DNA of 64,000 nt, from the NCBI GenBank assembly GCA_029238255.1, contig JAQWGK010000050.1, positions 62,001 to 126,000 of the forward strand. The letters are read 5' to 3'. This document shows positions 8,469 through 16,699 of this stretch, in pieces. Both the position numbers and the translations under genes were made by a program. Position 1 is the stretch's first letter. Each line of letters begins with the position of its first letter. This stretch comes from Porticoccaceae bacterium (GTDB taxonomy: Bacteria; Pseudomonadota; Gammaproteobacteria; Pseudomonadales; Porticoccaceae). The notes beneath the pieces were generated by a model. That model made no database searches. It was not told where the DNA came from and saw only the letters and a list, made by a program, of their open reading frames with translations.

Positions 8469-8513
8469 GCAACTTTCTTAGGTAGTACCTAATAGCTTTT
8501 AATAGAAAGTTGC
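8469..8513 (+). promoter_or_regulatory. Perfect 10-bp inverted repeat enclosing a small palindrome, upstream of metX
   Basis: GCAACTTTCT (8469-8478) is exactly complementary to AGAAAGTTGC (8504-8513). Inside is a second inverted repeat, TAGGT-AGT-ACCTA (8479-8491). The RNA would form a stem with an inner hairpin, ending 53 bases before the metX ATG. No U-run follows, so it is unlikely to be an ordinary yggT terminator. It may be a leader element or operator for metXW. I could not match it to a riboswitch class. Confidence 0.5.
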
Positions 8514-8566
8514 GTTAAACCAACCACCCTCTTAGACTCAACGGCTGGATTCAGGATCGCCTATTT

Positions 8567-9739
8567 ATGTCATTAGACAAAAGAGAAAATTCTGTCGGCA
8601 CAGTTTCGGCAGAAAAAATTCTTATCGACAAACCACTAACACTGGCTTGCGGTGTCGTGCTGCCCAGCCATGAGCTGATGGTTGAGACCTATGGCACCCT
8701 GAACGCTGACAACAGCAATGCAATTTTAATCTGCCATGCCCTGAGCGGAAATCATCATGCGGCGGGCTACTACGAAGACGATGAAAAACCCGGCTGGTGG
8801 GACAGCTATATTGGCCCCGGCAAGCCGATGGATACCAATCGCTTCTTTATTGTTTCCCTAACCAATATTGGCAGCTGTTTTGGCAGCACCGGCCCAACCA
8901 CTATCAACCCGCAGACCGGCAAAATCTGGGGCGCTGACTTTCCCGCCCTGCGTGCCAGAGACTGGGTCGAGTCACAGAAGCTGTTAATGGAACAGCTGGG
9001 TATAGACTGTTGGGCCGCGGTTATTGGCGGCAGCCTCGGTGGCATGCAGGCTATGCGCTGGGCGCTGGAATACCCAGACAAGCTGGCCAACAGTATTGTT
9101 ATTGCTTCATCGATGAAACTGTCGGCGCAGAATATCGCCTTTAATGAAATTGCTCGTCGCGCGATAAAATCTGATCCGGATTTTCACGACGGCCATTATC
9201 TGCACAAAAATACCCTGCCCAAACACGGTCTGGCACTGGCGCGCATGATCGGTCATGTGACCTATTTGTCCGATGAGCTGATGGGCCAAAAATTTGGTCG
9301 CGAACTTCGCTCTGGAACTTTTTTACAGGGGGAAGCGGCACCTATCGAGTTTCAGATTGAAAGCTACCTCAACTATCAAGGTGACAAGTTCTCCAGTGGT
9401 TTTGATGCCAACTCTTATATTTTGATTACCAAGATGCTCGACTATTTTGATCTCTCGCGGGAGTATCAAAACAACGCCGTCGAAGCCTTTAATCATGCCA
9501 ATTGTGATTTTCTGGTGGTCTCCTTTAGCAGTGACTGGCGATTCTCGCCCGAGCGCTCCCGAGAGATTACCGATGCTTTAATTGGTGCCGGCAAAAATGT
9601 CTCCTACGCTGAAATCGAATCTGATCTCGGTCACGATGCCTTCTTATTACCCAACCCGCGCTATGAAAAAGTGCTTGGTAACTACCTGAGCAGGGTGGCT
9701 GATAAGTTCGAAGCTGAATCTAAGGGAGCAGCAAAATGA
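8567..9739 (+). CDS. metX: MetX, homoserine O-acyltransferase
   Basis: MetX acylates the hydroxyl of homoserine, the first committed step of methionine synthesis. It is an alpha/beta hydrolase of 390 residues with the nucleophile elbow GGSLGGMQ (S156), catalytic Asp at about 323 (SSDWRFSP) and His at about 356 (DLGHDAFLLP). Family marks such as CHALSGNHHAAG and NIGSCFGSTGP are intact. Whether the donor is acetyl- or succinyl-CoA cannot be told by eye; some gammaproteobacterial MetX enzymes use succinyl-CoA. The stop overlaps the metW start by 4 bases, so the pair is translationally coupled. Confidence 0.94.
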   Translation: MSLDKRENSVGTVSAEKILIDKPLTLACGVVLPSHELMVETYGTLNADNSNAILICHALSGNHHAAGYYEDDEKPGWWDSYIGPGKPMDTNRFFIVSLTNIGSCFGSTGPTTINPQTGKIWGADFPALRARDWVESQKLLMEQLGIDCWAAVIGGSLGGMQAMRWALEYPDKLANSIVIASSMKLSAQNIAFNEIARRAIKSDPDFHDGHYLHKNTLPKHGLALARMIGHVTYLSDELMGQKFGRELRSGTFLQGEAAPIEFQIESYLNYQGDKFSSGFDANSYILITKMLDYFDLSREYQNNAVEAFNHANCDFLVVSFSSDWRFSPERSREITDALIGAGKNVSYAEIESDLGHDAFLLPNPRYEKVLGNYLSRVADKFEAESKGAAK

Positions 9740-10326
9740 ATCAGGATATAAGCTTTATTAACAGCTGGATAAAACCCGATTCCCGCGTTCTTGATCTCGG
9801 CTGCGGTGATGGCAGTCTGTTAGCGACCCTGACCCAAGAATTAAATGTCAGCGGCTATGGTCTCGAGATTGATCCAGAGTCGATCAGCCAATGTGTTGCC
9901 AAAGGGGTCAATGTGATAGAGCAAGACCTCAATAACAGCCTGCATAATTTTCCCGACAACAGCTTTGATACGGTAGTTATGACTCAGGCGCTGCAAGCTA
10001 TGCGCTACCCCCATCTGGTACTTGATGAGATGTTGCGGATTGGCAGCCAGTGCGTGATTACATTCCCTAATTTTGGCCATTGGCGAGCCCGTGCCTACCT
10101 GACCCTGCGCGGTCGTATGCCGGTCACCAAACAACTGGCGTACCAGTGGTATGACACACCCAATATTCACTTCTTTACCTACAGCGATTTTGAAGCCCTC
10201 TGTCGTGAGCGAAATATCACTGTTTTGCGTAAGAAGTTTATCGGTGAACATTTCCCCGATCGACAACTCAAAAACCTATGGCCCAACTTATTTGCCGATA
10301 CTGCGGTTTATCACCTCAGTAAATAA
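9736..10326 (+). CDS. metW: MetW, methionine biosynthesis protein (SAM-dependent methyltransferase fold)
   Basis: The 196-residue protein has a class I methyltransferase loop (RVLDLGCGDGSLL) and the family segments EQDLN, TQALQAMRYP and FPNFGHWRARA. MetW always travels with metX and is thought to support or stimulate MetX; its own methyl acceptor is not established. The ATG overlaps the metX stop (ATGA), and a GGGAG site lies upstream inside metX. The neighbourhood metX-metW-DUF4426-rdgB-hemW is the same as in Pseudomonas. Confidence 0.93.
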   Translation: MNQDISFINSWIKPDSRVLDLGCGDGSLLATLTQELNVSGYGLEIDPESISQCVAKGVNVIEQDLNNSLHNFPDNSFDTVVMTQALQAMRYPHLVLDEMLRIGSQCVITFPNFGHWRARAYLTLRGRMPVTKQLAYQWYDTPNIHFFTYSDFEALCRERNITVLRKKFIGEHFPDRQLKNLWPNLFADTAVYHLSK

Positions 10327-10337
10327 GCGGCTGAGTT

Positions 10338-10376
10338 GGGCTCTTTATTTAAGAGCTAATTTAAAAGCTGACGTTA
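10338..10376 (+). repeat. Degenerate short tandem repeat after metW
   Basis: Three related units follow the metW stop: GGGCTCTTTATTTAA (10338-10352), GAGCTAATTTAAA (10353-10365) and AGCTGACGTTAA (10366-10376, overlapping by one base). They resemble the units after proC (core GAGCTTTATTTA). The match is loose. Confidence 0.45.
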
Positions 10377-10423
10377 AACCTTAAGTGCTCTCAAACAATA
10401 CCAATAGACAGGGGAACCGACCA

Positions 10424-10849
10424 ATGAAATATCTTATTATCATTTTATCAGCTGTCTTTAGTCTGACCGTCCAGGCGGATCAGCACGACTACAAAAAGCA
10501 CGGCGACCACAAAATTTTTTACAGCGCCTTTAACAGCACATTTATCGATCCGGATATTGCAGTGGCCAATCAGATTGTTCGCGGCAAAGATAAAGGGCTG
10601 GTTAATATCGCGGTGGTTTTAGAAGCGGGCAAAGGTCTGCCGGCGGTTATCTCGGGGAATGTATACAATATTTTCCAGATGAGCCAGAAGTTGGAATTTG
10701 TTGCTATTCGCGAGCAGGACACCATCTATTATCTGGCACCTTTCGAATTTGAAAACGAAGATTTTTTAACCTTTAAAATTTCAGTGCAGAGCGATACCAG
10801 CAAGCCCGCTTATAAACTTAAATTCCAGAAAAAAATGTATCACGACTAA
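10424..10849 (+). CDS. DUF4426 domain exported protein
   Basis: The 141-residue protein starts with a cleavable signal peptide (MKYLIIILSAVFSLTVQA, cut about after residue 18) and then a beta-rich domain with FYSAFNSTFIDPDIA and KFQKKMYHD. It matches the DUF4426 family, whose genes sit after metW in Pseudomonas and relatives; no function is established. The frame is open 39 bases further upstream, but AGGGGAA ahead of the ATG at 10424 and the signal peptide fix the start. Likely periplasmic. Confidence 0.82.
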   Translation: MKYLIIILSAVFSLTVQADQHDYKKHGDHKIFYSAFNSTFIDPDIAVANQIVRGKDKGLVNIAVVLEAGKGLPAVISGNVYNIFQMSQKLEFVAIREQDTIYYLAPFEFENEDFLTFKISVQSDTSKPAYKLKFQKKMYHD

Positions 10850-10880
10850 CCGGCTTTCGATTAAAGCTAAGGACCCTACT

Positions 10881-11492
10881 TTGGACGTTGTATTAGCCAG
10901 CAGCAATGCCGGAAAGATAAAAGAACTTCAGGATATACTCGCAGGTTTGGGGGTGGTTATTATCCCCCAACAAACCCTGTCGATTCCGGATATTGAAGAG
11001 ACCGGCCTGTGCTTTGTGGAGAACGCCATTCTCAAAGCCAGAAATGCCGCACTGCTATCAGGAAAACCGGCTATCGCCGATGACTCCGGTCTTGAAGTGG
11101 ATCTGCTTGACGGCCGCCCGGGAATTTACTCGGCGCGCTATGGCGGTGAAGAAGCCACCGACAGCAGCAACAATCAAAAACTCCTCGAAGAACTCGGCGA
11201 CAGCCCGCTGGAAAAACGCAGCGCTCGCTACCAGTGCATTATTGTCTATATGCGCCATGCCAACGACCCGACCCCGATTATTTGTCAGGGCAGCTGGGAG
11301 GGGCATATCGCCTTTGAACCCCGCGGCAGCGAAGGTTTTGGTTACGACCCGCTGTTCTATCTCGCCGATCACAACTGCCATGCCGCCGAGATGAACAAGG
11401 TTGAGAAAAACCGCATCAGTCATCGCGGCAAAGCAACGGCGCAACTGCTGCAGCGATTGGAAGAGCTAGAATTCAACAAGCAAAGCCTTTAA
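10881..11492 (+). CDS. rdgB: RdgB/HAM1 non-canonical purine NTP pyrophosphatase
   Basis: RdgB hydrolyses dITP, dXTP and ITP to monophosphates and so keeps deaminated purines out of DNA. The 203-residue protein has the N-terminal VLASSNAGKIKELQ, the substrate loop IADDSGLEVDLLDGRPGIYS and the C-terminal GFGYDPLF and KNRISHRGKA motifs. It starts at TTG (10881) with AAGGA 8 bases before it. It is separated from hemW by 21 bases that hold a short palindrome. Confidence 0.95.
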   Translation: MDVVLASSNAGKIKELQDILAGLGVVIIPQQTLSIPDIEETGLCFVENAILKARNAALLSGKPAIADDSGLEVDLLDGRPGIYSARYGGEEATDSSNNQKLLEELGDSPLEKRSARYQCIIVYMRHANDPTPIICQGSWEGHIAFEPRGSEGFGYDPLFYLADHNCHAAEMNKVEKNRISHRGKATAQLLQRLEELEFNKQSL

Positions 11493-11501
11493 ATAAAGGC
11501 T
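11484..11501 (+). repeat. 18-base palindrome across the rdgB stop codon
   Basis: AGCCTTTA (11484-11491), two A bases, then TAAAGGCT (11494-11501): a near-perfect palindrome that includes the rdgB TAA. The hemW ATG follows 12 bases later. A hairpin here might limit or couple hemW translation, but the core is AT-rich and weak. Confidence 0.4.
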
Positions 11502-11513
11502 GTTAAATAATCT

Positions 11514-12665
11514 ATGTCGCTGCAACTCGCCAAGCCACCCCCGCTATCACTCTATGTGCATATTCCCTGGTGCGTGCGCAAATGCCCCTACTGCGACTTT
11601 AACTCCCATGCCGCAGGGCCAGAGATTCCAGAACAGGCCTATATTCAGCGGCTGATTGCCGATCTGGAGCAGGATCAACCCTGGGCTCAGGGTCGCAAGC
11701 TGACCTCAATCTTTTTTGGCGGTGGCACACCCAGTCTTTTCTCTGCCGCGGGTATAGGTCAGATTATCTCTGCTGCGGAAAAAATTATCGGCTTTGACGA
11801 AGATATTGAAATCACCCTTGAAGCCAATCCCGGCACCTTTGAGCAGGAAAAATTTTCCGGCTTTCGCAGCGCCGGTGTCAATCGACTCTCTATCGGCATT
11901 CAGAGTTTTAACACTGATCACCTGATAAAACTCGGCCGAATTCACGATGGTGCTCAGGCACTGTCGGCCATAGACACCGCTCGCAAAGCCGGCTTTGATA
12001 ATTTTAATCTCGACCTGATGCATGGTTTGTCCGGACAGAGTCTCGCCGAAGCCACTGCGGATATTCAGCAAGCGATAGATCAGGGTGCCAAACATATCTC
12101 TTGGTACCAGCTGACCATTGAACCCAATACAGAATTTTATTCACGGCCACCACAGCTGCCCGAAGAAGATATTCTCGCCGATATCCAACAGGCGGGGATG
12201 ACTCTGCTAGATCAGCATGGTTTTTCCCAATACGAAGTCTCAGCCTTTGCTCAGGCCGGAAAGCGCTCGCAGCACAATATGAACTACTGGCAGTTTGGCG
12301 ACTATCTGGGCATAGGTGCCGGCGCCCATGGCAAGATTACGCTGCCGGATAGCCAACAGGTTATCCGCAGCAATAAAACCCGTCAGCCAGACAATTATCT
12401 AGCCCGGGATCTGGCAACGCTGGCCCAGCAAAAGCCCATCCTGACCGAAGAGCTGGCGATGGAATTTATGATGAACGGCCTGCGTCTGCGCGAAGGGCTG
12501 CCCATCCACTATTTCTCAGAGCGCACTGGGCAGCCGGACTCCGCCATTGCCGAGCAGGTAAGAAAGCTTCAATCTCAGGGCTTGCTGGAAGTTGATAGCC
12601 AACAGTATCGCGCCACCCCCCTCGGCTACCAATTTTTGAACAGCCTGTTACAGGGATTCTCCTAA
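11514..12665 (+). CDS. hemW: HemW, radical SAM heme chaperone
   Basis: The 383-residue protein carries the radical SAM cluster motif C20-x3-C24-x2-C27 (WCVRKCPYCDF), the SAM glycine motif FFGGGTPSLF and the HemW marks SIGIQSF and DLMHGLSGQS. HemW binds heme and is thought to deliver it to respiratory enzymes. It is often misnamed coproporphyrinogen III oxidase (HemN); the shorter length and the absence of HemN's N-terminal extension favour HemW. It is last in the metX-hemW run, following rdgB as in Pseudomonas. Confidence 0.93.
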   Translation: MSLQLAKPPPLSLYVHIPWCVRKCPYCDFNSHAAGPEIPEQAYIQRLIADLEQDQPWAQGRKLTSIFFGGGTPSLFSAAGIGQIISAAEKIIGFDEDIEITLEANPGTFEQEKFSGFRSAGVNRLSIGIQSFNTDHLIKLGRIHDGAQALSAIDTARKAGFDNFNLDLMHGLSGQSLAEATADIQQAIDQGAKHISWYQLTIEPNTEFYSRPPQLPEEDILADIQQAGMTLLDQHGFSQYEVSAFAQAGKRSQHNMNYWQFGDYLGIGAGAHGKITLPDSQQVIRSNKTRQPDNYLARDLATLAQQKPILTEELAMEFMMNGLRLREGLPIHYFSERTGQPDSAIAEQVRKLQSQGLLEVDSQQYRATPLGYQFLNSLLQGFS

Positions 12666-12735
12666 GCTGACTCTTTGCCAATTATTTTGTTAGAATTCCA
12701 GCTGTCTAATTGCCCTAAAGTAAAAGAAGCAAACT

Positions 12736-13683
12736 ATGTCAGAAGCCATCGAAAGCACAGGCCCTCTAAGCCAACAGGAGACCGCTCGACTACTGCGTCT
12801 GGCCACCTATGCCTCTACCTCTGTGGCGATATTTTTGATCGGCGCCAAGCTGATTGCCTGGAATGCCTCTGACTCTGTAAGCCTGCTCGCCACCCTGATT
12901 GACTCAATGCTCGATGCGCTGGCATCCATTATTAATCTGGTCGCCGTGCGCCATGCCCTAACCCCAGCGGACAAAGAGCACCGTTTTGGTCACGGCAAGG
13001 CCGAGGCACTGGCCGGCTTAAGTCAGTCACTGTTTATTGCCGGATCGGCGGGCTTCCTGTTGGTTGAAGCCGTGCGACGAATCTTCAATCCCAGCCAGGT
13101 CGAATCGATTGAGTTGGGTATTGTGGTGATGGTTATTTCAATTGTCGCAACCCTACTGCTACTGGCTTTTCAGCAGCATGTTATTCGCAAAACCAACTCT
13201 ACCGCTATTCGCGCAGATGCCCTGCACTACCGCACCGACCTGTTGGTCAATGGCAGCGTGATTGTCGCGCTGGTACTGGCCACAGTTGGCTGGAATGGCT
13301 TTGATGGTGTCTTTGCCGCGGTTATTGGGGTGTATATCCTCTACAGTGCCCGCGAGATAATCGTCACCTCTTACGACCATCTGATGGATCGCGAACTGCC
13401 CGATGAGGACCGCGAAAAAATCAAAGCACTGGTGCTAGAGCACCCCAGTGCTCGCGGACTCCACGATCTGCGTTCGCGCCACTCGGGCACCATGACGTTT
13501 ATTCAATTGCACTTAGAGTTGGATGATGACTTAAGCTTGCTGGAAGCCCATAAGATTTCTGACGAGGTGGAGGAAAATATTCAAAGCGCCTTCCCCGGAT
13601 CGGAGGTGATTATCCATATCGACCCCCAGTCGGTGGTCGGCCACGAGGCTGTGGCCGAGTTTGAAAGCGGTGAAAAACTCTAG
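12736..13683 (+). CDS. fieF: FieF-type cation diffusion facilitator (Fe/Zn exporter)
   Basis: The 315-residue CDF protein exports divalent metal by proton antiport at the inner membrane. Six membrane segments fill about residues 20-215. TM2 has DSMLDALAS, followed by HRFGHGKAEALAG, and TM5 has the YRTDLL aspartate. A cytoplasmic C-terminal metal-binding domain follows (GLHDLRSRHSGTMTFIQLHLELD). The DxxxD patterns point to the FieF (YiiP) branch. The TAG stop shares a CTAG tetramer with the stop of the convergent reductase gene. Confidence 0.92.
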   Translation: MSEAIESTGPLSQQETARLLRLATYASTSVAIFLIGAKLIAWNASDSVSLLATLIDSMLDALASIINLVAVRHALTPADKEHRFGHGKAEALAGLSQSLFIAGSAGFLLVEAVRRIFNPSQVESIELGIVVMVISIVATLLLLAFQQHVIRKTNSTAIRADALHYRTDLLVNGSVIVALVLATVGWNGFDGVFAAVIGVYILYSAREIIVTSYDHLMDRELPDEDREKIKALVLEHPSARGLHDLRSRHSGTMTFIQLHLELDDDLSLLEAHKISDEVEENIQSAFPGSEVIIHIDPQSVVGHEAVAEFESGEKL

Positions 13684-15806
13684 CGCAGATTGCGATGCAG
13701 GTAGCGTCTTAAGATCCCCAGCAACTTCTCCGGTACATGCTTGCGCTTCCACTCTCCGGCGACAAACCGATTGGCCTCGCTCAGGGTTGGATAGCTATAA
13801 ATCGTACTGAGCATCTTGTTCAGCCCCATGCCATTTTTCATCGCGATCACAAACTCACTGACCAGTTCACCGGCCTGTGGCCCGACAATAGTCGCGCCCA
13901 AAATACGATCGCTGCCCGGCGCATTCAGCACCTTTACAAAACCTTTGGCATCATTGTCAGCAATGGCGCGATCCAGATCCGATAGATCGTACTGAGTCAC
14001 TTCAACTTCAATATTCTGTGCCGCCGCCTCTCGCTCATTGAGACCCACCCGAGCTATCTGCGGGTCGGTAAAGATCACCTGAGGAATCACTCGATAGTCC
14101 ACAGAGAATTTTTTAAAGCGGCCGAGCAGGCCATTAACCACCGCATACCAAGCCTGATGACTGGCCGCATGGGTCAACTGATAGGGCCCGACCAGATCGC
14201 CACAGGCAAGAATATTTGGGTAACAGGTGCGCAGATATTTATCGGTGACAACGGTGCCATTGGCGTGCAGGGGAATACCTAAATCCTCCAATCCAAAACC
14301 ACTGGTATTGGCCGCGCGGCCAATGGCTACCAATACCCGATCAAACCCGATCTCAAGATCATCGGCGCCCTCCGAGGAGAGCGAAACCAAACCGCCCTCT
14401 GCCTCTGAAGCGGCGACGAACTTTTTCGCCCCGTAACCGGTGAGAACCTGCACGCCCTCGGCGCTGAGACAGTCGGCCATAAAGCTCGCTACATGCTGAT
14501 CATCTCTGGGCAACAACTGAGACTGCATCTCTACCAAGGTTACCTGAGAGCCGAGCCGCTGAAAGGCCTGCGCCAGCTCACAGCCAATGGCACCGCCGCC
14601 GACTATCAGCAGACGTGGCGGCAACTTATCTAGCTGCCAGAGATTTTCTGAAGTGAGAGGATCGACCTGATCAAGGCCGGGGATTGGCGGCACTATAGGA
14701 CTTGCCCCAGTGGCCAGAATAATTTTTTCAGCACTGATCTGCTGACCGTCGACCTCAACCACCCAGGGCGAAATTATTTTCGCATGGCCAGACAGACAGT
14801 CGACCCCAAGGCCGGTGTAACGCGCCACAGAATCATGGGGTTCAATGGTTTTAATCACCTCCTGAACACGACCCATAACCCTGGGAAAATCCACCTCAGG
14901 CGCGGCAACATTAATCCCCAGCTGAGAGGCCTTTTTAATCTCCGCCATGGCTTTAGCCGCGCGAATTAACGCCTTGCTCGGCACACAGCCGGTATTTAAA
15001 CAGTCGCCACCCATCTGCGCTTTTTCAATTAGAGTGACTCTGGCCTTAAGAGTGACACCAATATAGGCACTGACCAGTCCGGCACTACCGGCACCGATCA
15101 CAATCAAATTGGTATCAAATTTCTTTGGCTTTTTGTAACTGCGGTAGAGCTTGCGCTGTTCCAGCTTGCCCATGATGGCGCGGGCTATAAAGGGGAACAG
15201 TGCCAGCAGTACAAAGGAAGAGATTACCGCCGGTGTCAGTATGCCCGCAGCGGAGAATTCTTCGATATTACTCAGTGAGGCACCGGCATTAACATAGACC
15301 AGCGTGCCCGCTAGCATGCCCAGCTGACTGACCCAATAAAACGTCGACGCTTTAATTGGGGTTAGACCCATCACCAGATTAATCATCCAGAAAGGAAATA
15401 GAGGGATTAACCGTAAACCAAACAGGTAGTTCCCGCCCTGCTGCTCTACCCCTTCATTGATGGTTTTAAGATGACCGGAAAATTTACTCTGCACCCAGTC
15501 GCGAAGTAAAAAACGCGACACCAGAAAAGCCAGAGTGGCCCCCAGTGAACTGGCAAATGAAACCAACAGGGTTCCGGTCCACAGACCAAATACCATGCCG
15601 CCAATAATAGTGAGCAGCGCAGCGCCGGGAATCGATAGCGCGGTGGCCACAACATAGGCGCAGAAATAGACCGCTGCGGTCAGCAGTGGCTGCTGATTAT
15701 AGAACTCACGAAAGAAGTCTACCGACAGATAACGCTGGCCATCAAATGCGAAATAGGCCCACAGCAGGCATCCAATTGCCAATAACAGTGTAATTTTCTT
15801 AATCAA
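13680..15806 (-). CDS. TVP38/VTT membrane domain fused to FAD-dependent disulfide reductase
   Basis: This 708-residue fusion has an N-terminal polytopic VTT/SNARE-associated domain (about 1-215; ALSIPGAALLTIIGGMVFG, then RLIPLFPFWMINLVMG). From about 232 it is a Lpd/MerA-like flavoprotein: FAD loop VIGAGSAGLVSA, redox pair C269/C274 (GGDCLNTGCVPSK), NAD(P)H loop VVGGGAIGCELAQAF, FAD motif ILACGDLVG and a dimerisation domain. In Lpd a catalytic His-Glu pair sits in HPTLSE; here the segment reads SYPTLSEAN, so that His is absent. The likely role is membrane-tethered thiol/disulfide or quinone reduction; the substrate is unknown. Thioredoxin lies divergently next to it. Confidence 0.88.
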   Translation of the reverse strand: MIKKITLLLAIGCLLWAYFAFDGQRYLSVDFFREFYNQQPLLTAAVYFCAYVVATALSIPGAALLTIIGGMVFGLWTGTLLVSFASSLGATLAFLVSRFLLRDWVQSKFSGHLKTINEGVEQQGGNYLFGLRLIPLFPFWMINLVMGLTPIKASTFYWVSQLGMLAGTLVYVNAGASLSNIEEFSAAGILTPAVISSFVLLALFPFIARAIMGKLEQRKLYRSYKKPKKFDTNLIVIGAGSAGLVSAYIGVTLKARVTLIEKAQMGGDCLNTGCVPSKALIRAAKAMAEIKKASQLGINVAAPEVDFPRVMGRVQEVIKTIEPHDSVARYTGLGVDCLSGHAKIISPWVVEVDGQQISAEKIILATGASPIVPPIPGLDQVDPLTSENLWQLDKLPPRLLIVGGGAIGCELAQAFQRLGSQVTLVEMQSQLLPRDDQHVASFMADCLSAEGVQVLTGYGAKKFVAASEAEGGLVSLSSEGADDLEIGFDRVLVAIGRAANTSGFGLEDLGIPLHANGTVVTDKYLRTCYPNILACGDLVGPYQLTHAASHQAWYAVVNGLLGRFKKFSVDYRVIPQVIFTDPQIARVGLNEREAAAQNIEVEVTQYDLSDLDRAIADNDAKGFVKVLNAPGSDRILGATIVGPQAGELVSEFVIAMKNGMGLNKMLSTIYSYPTLSEANRFVAGEWKRKHVPEKLLGILRRYLHRNLR

Positions 15807-15973
15807 TCTATGCTTCCCTCTATCTGTTGTATCGCCTCAAAATCACCGGTCTTCAAATAAACAAGAGACCCAATAAAGAGCACATTTAAGTGCAATGGTT
15901 CCGATTTTTGGTGATCCAATATTACGTCAATTTTGTAGTTAGTATTAAGATGAAAAGATCATCTATTTTTGCA

Positions 15974-16003
15974 TTGAGACTCTGGTACTGTGAATGGTAA
16001 CAT
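15974..16003 (+). promoter_or_regulatory. Probable sigma-70 promoter of trxA
   Basis: A -35 element TTGAGA (15974-15979), an 18-base spacer and a -10 element TAACAT (15998-16003) sit about 48 bases before the trxA ATG. This leaves a short leader with a CTGGAGA ribosome-binding site. The call is by consensus only. Confidence 0.45.
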
Positions 16004-16050
16004 GAGCCGAATAAAGACCTTCTTAAAACAAAATTACTGGAGACCACATT

Positions 16051-16377
16051 ATGAGCGACGCTATCGTTCACACTACAGACACAAGCTTTGAAAGCGATGT
16101 ACTACAGTCAGATGTTCCTGCACTGGTAGATTTTTGGGCAGCCTGGTGCGGTCCCTGCAAGATGATTGCGCCTCTGCTCGACGAACTCGCTGACGAGTAC
16201 GCCGGTCGTATCAAGATCTGTAAAGTTGATGTGGACAGCAATCCAGAGACCGCCGCTAAATTTAATGTTCGTGGTATCCCAACACTGCTGGTATTTAAAA
16301 ACGGCTCTGTTGAAGCAACCAAGGTTGGCGCTCTTTCAAAAGCCCAGCTGGTTGAATTTGTCGACAGCCTTTTATAA
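16051..16377 (+). CDS. trxA: Thioredoxin 1
   Basis: TrxA is the main cytosolic dithiol reductant. The 108-residue protein has the WCGPCK active site (C33, C36) and the cis-proline loop [11 protein letters not shown]; length equals E. coli TrxA. It stands alone with its own promoter and is followed by a hairpin terminator and then rho. The trxA-rho pairing is conserved in many gammaproteobacteria. The divergent neighbour is a disulfide-reductase fusion, though that link may be chance. Confidence 0.97.
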   Translation: MSDAIVHTTDTSFESDVLQSDVPALVDFWAAWCGPCKMIAPLLDELADEYAGRIKICKVDVDSNPETAAKFNVRGIPTLLVFKNGSVEATKVGALSKAQLVEFVDSLL

Positions 16378-16447
16378 GGGCTATTTTTTAAGTAAAGCTT
16401 AAGGCTTTTGCTAAGCGCTTTATTTAAAACCTGCGATAAATATCTTA

Positions 16448-16482
16448 TTTGCGGCTTTCGGGCCGCAAAAAAAATTTTCTTG
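16448..16482 (+). terminator. Hairpin terminator after trxA
   Basis: TTTGCGGC (16448-16455), loop TTTCGG and GCCGCAAA (16462-16469) form an 8-bp stem. An A-run and TTTTCTT follow, so the U-tract is displaced; on the other strand the stem is followed directly by a good T-run. Termination of trxA is likely but not certain. The rho promoter candidate begins at its edge. Confidence 0.6.
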
Positions 16483-16507
16483 CTCTTTGGTTAATGCGCG
16501 CTATACT
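16480..16507 (+). promoter_or_regulatory. Probable rho promoter and long leader
   Basis: TTGCTC (16480-16485), a 16-base spacer and TATACT (16502-16507) fit a sigma-70 promoter. Transcription would start near 16514, leaving a leader of about 185 nt before the rho ATG. The leader has no evident reading frame or strong Shine-Dalgarno site and is C-rich in places. In E. coli rho is autoregulated by attenuation in a long leader; the same may hold here. The rest of the 320-base trxA-rho spacer shows nothing else. Confidence 0.45.
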
Positions 16508-16699
16508 TCACAAAATTCAACACGTTTTTACCTACGTAGGCTCCTCCAAACATTACCTTTAGTACCCTTTGTCGCAACACCTCTATTTCTATATAAGCGA
16601 TTTCAGGCGACTAGCGAGCCAACCTACATACAAAATTACTAAACTCGGCTTAAGCCAAACCTTTCCAAAACCTATAGCAAACCTAAAAAAATCCCTTCT

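Noticed and set aside
8463-8566. SAM riboswitch before metX
   Set aside because: The stem is real, but I see no match to the conserved cores of SAM classes I know; kept only as an unclassified element.
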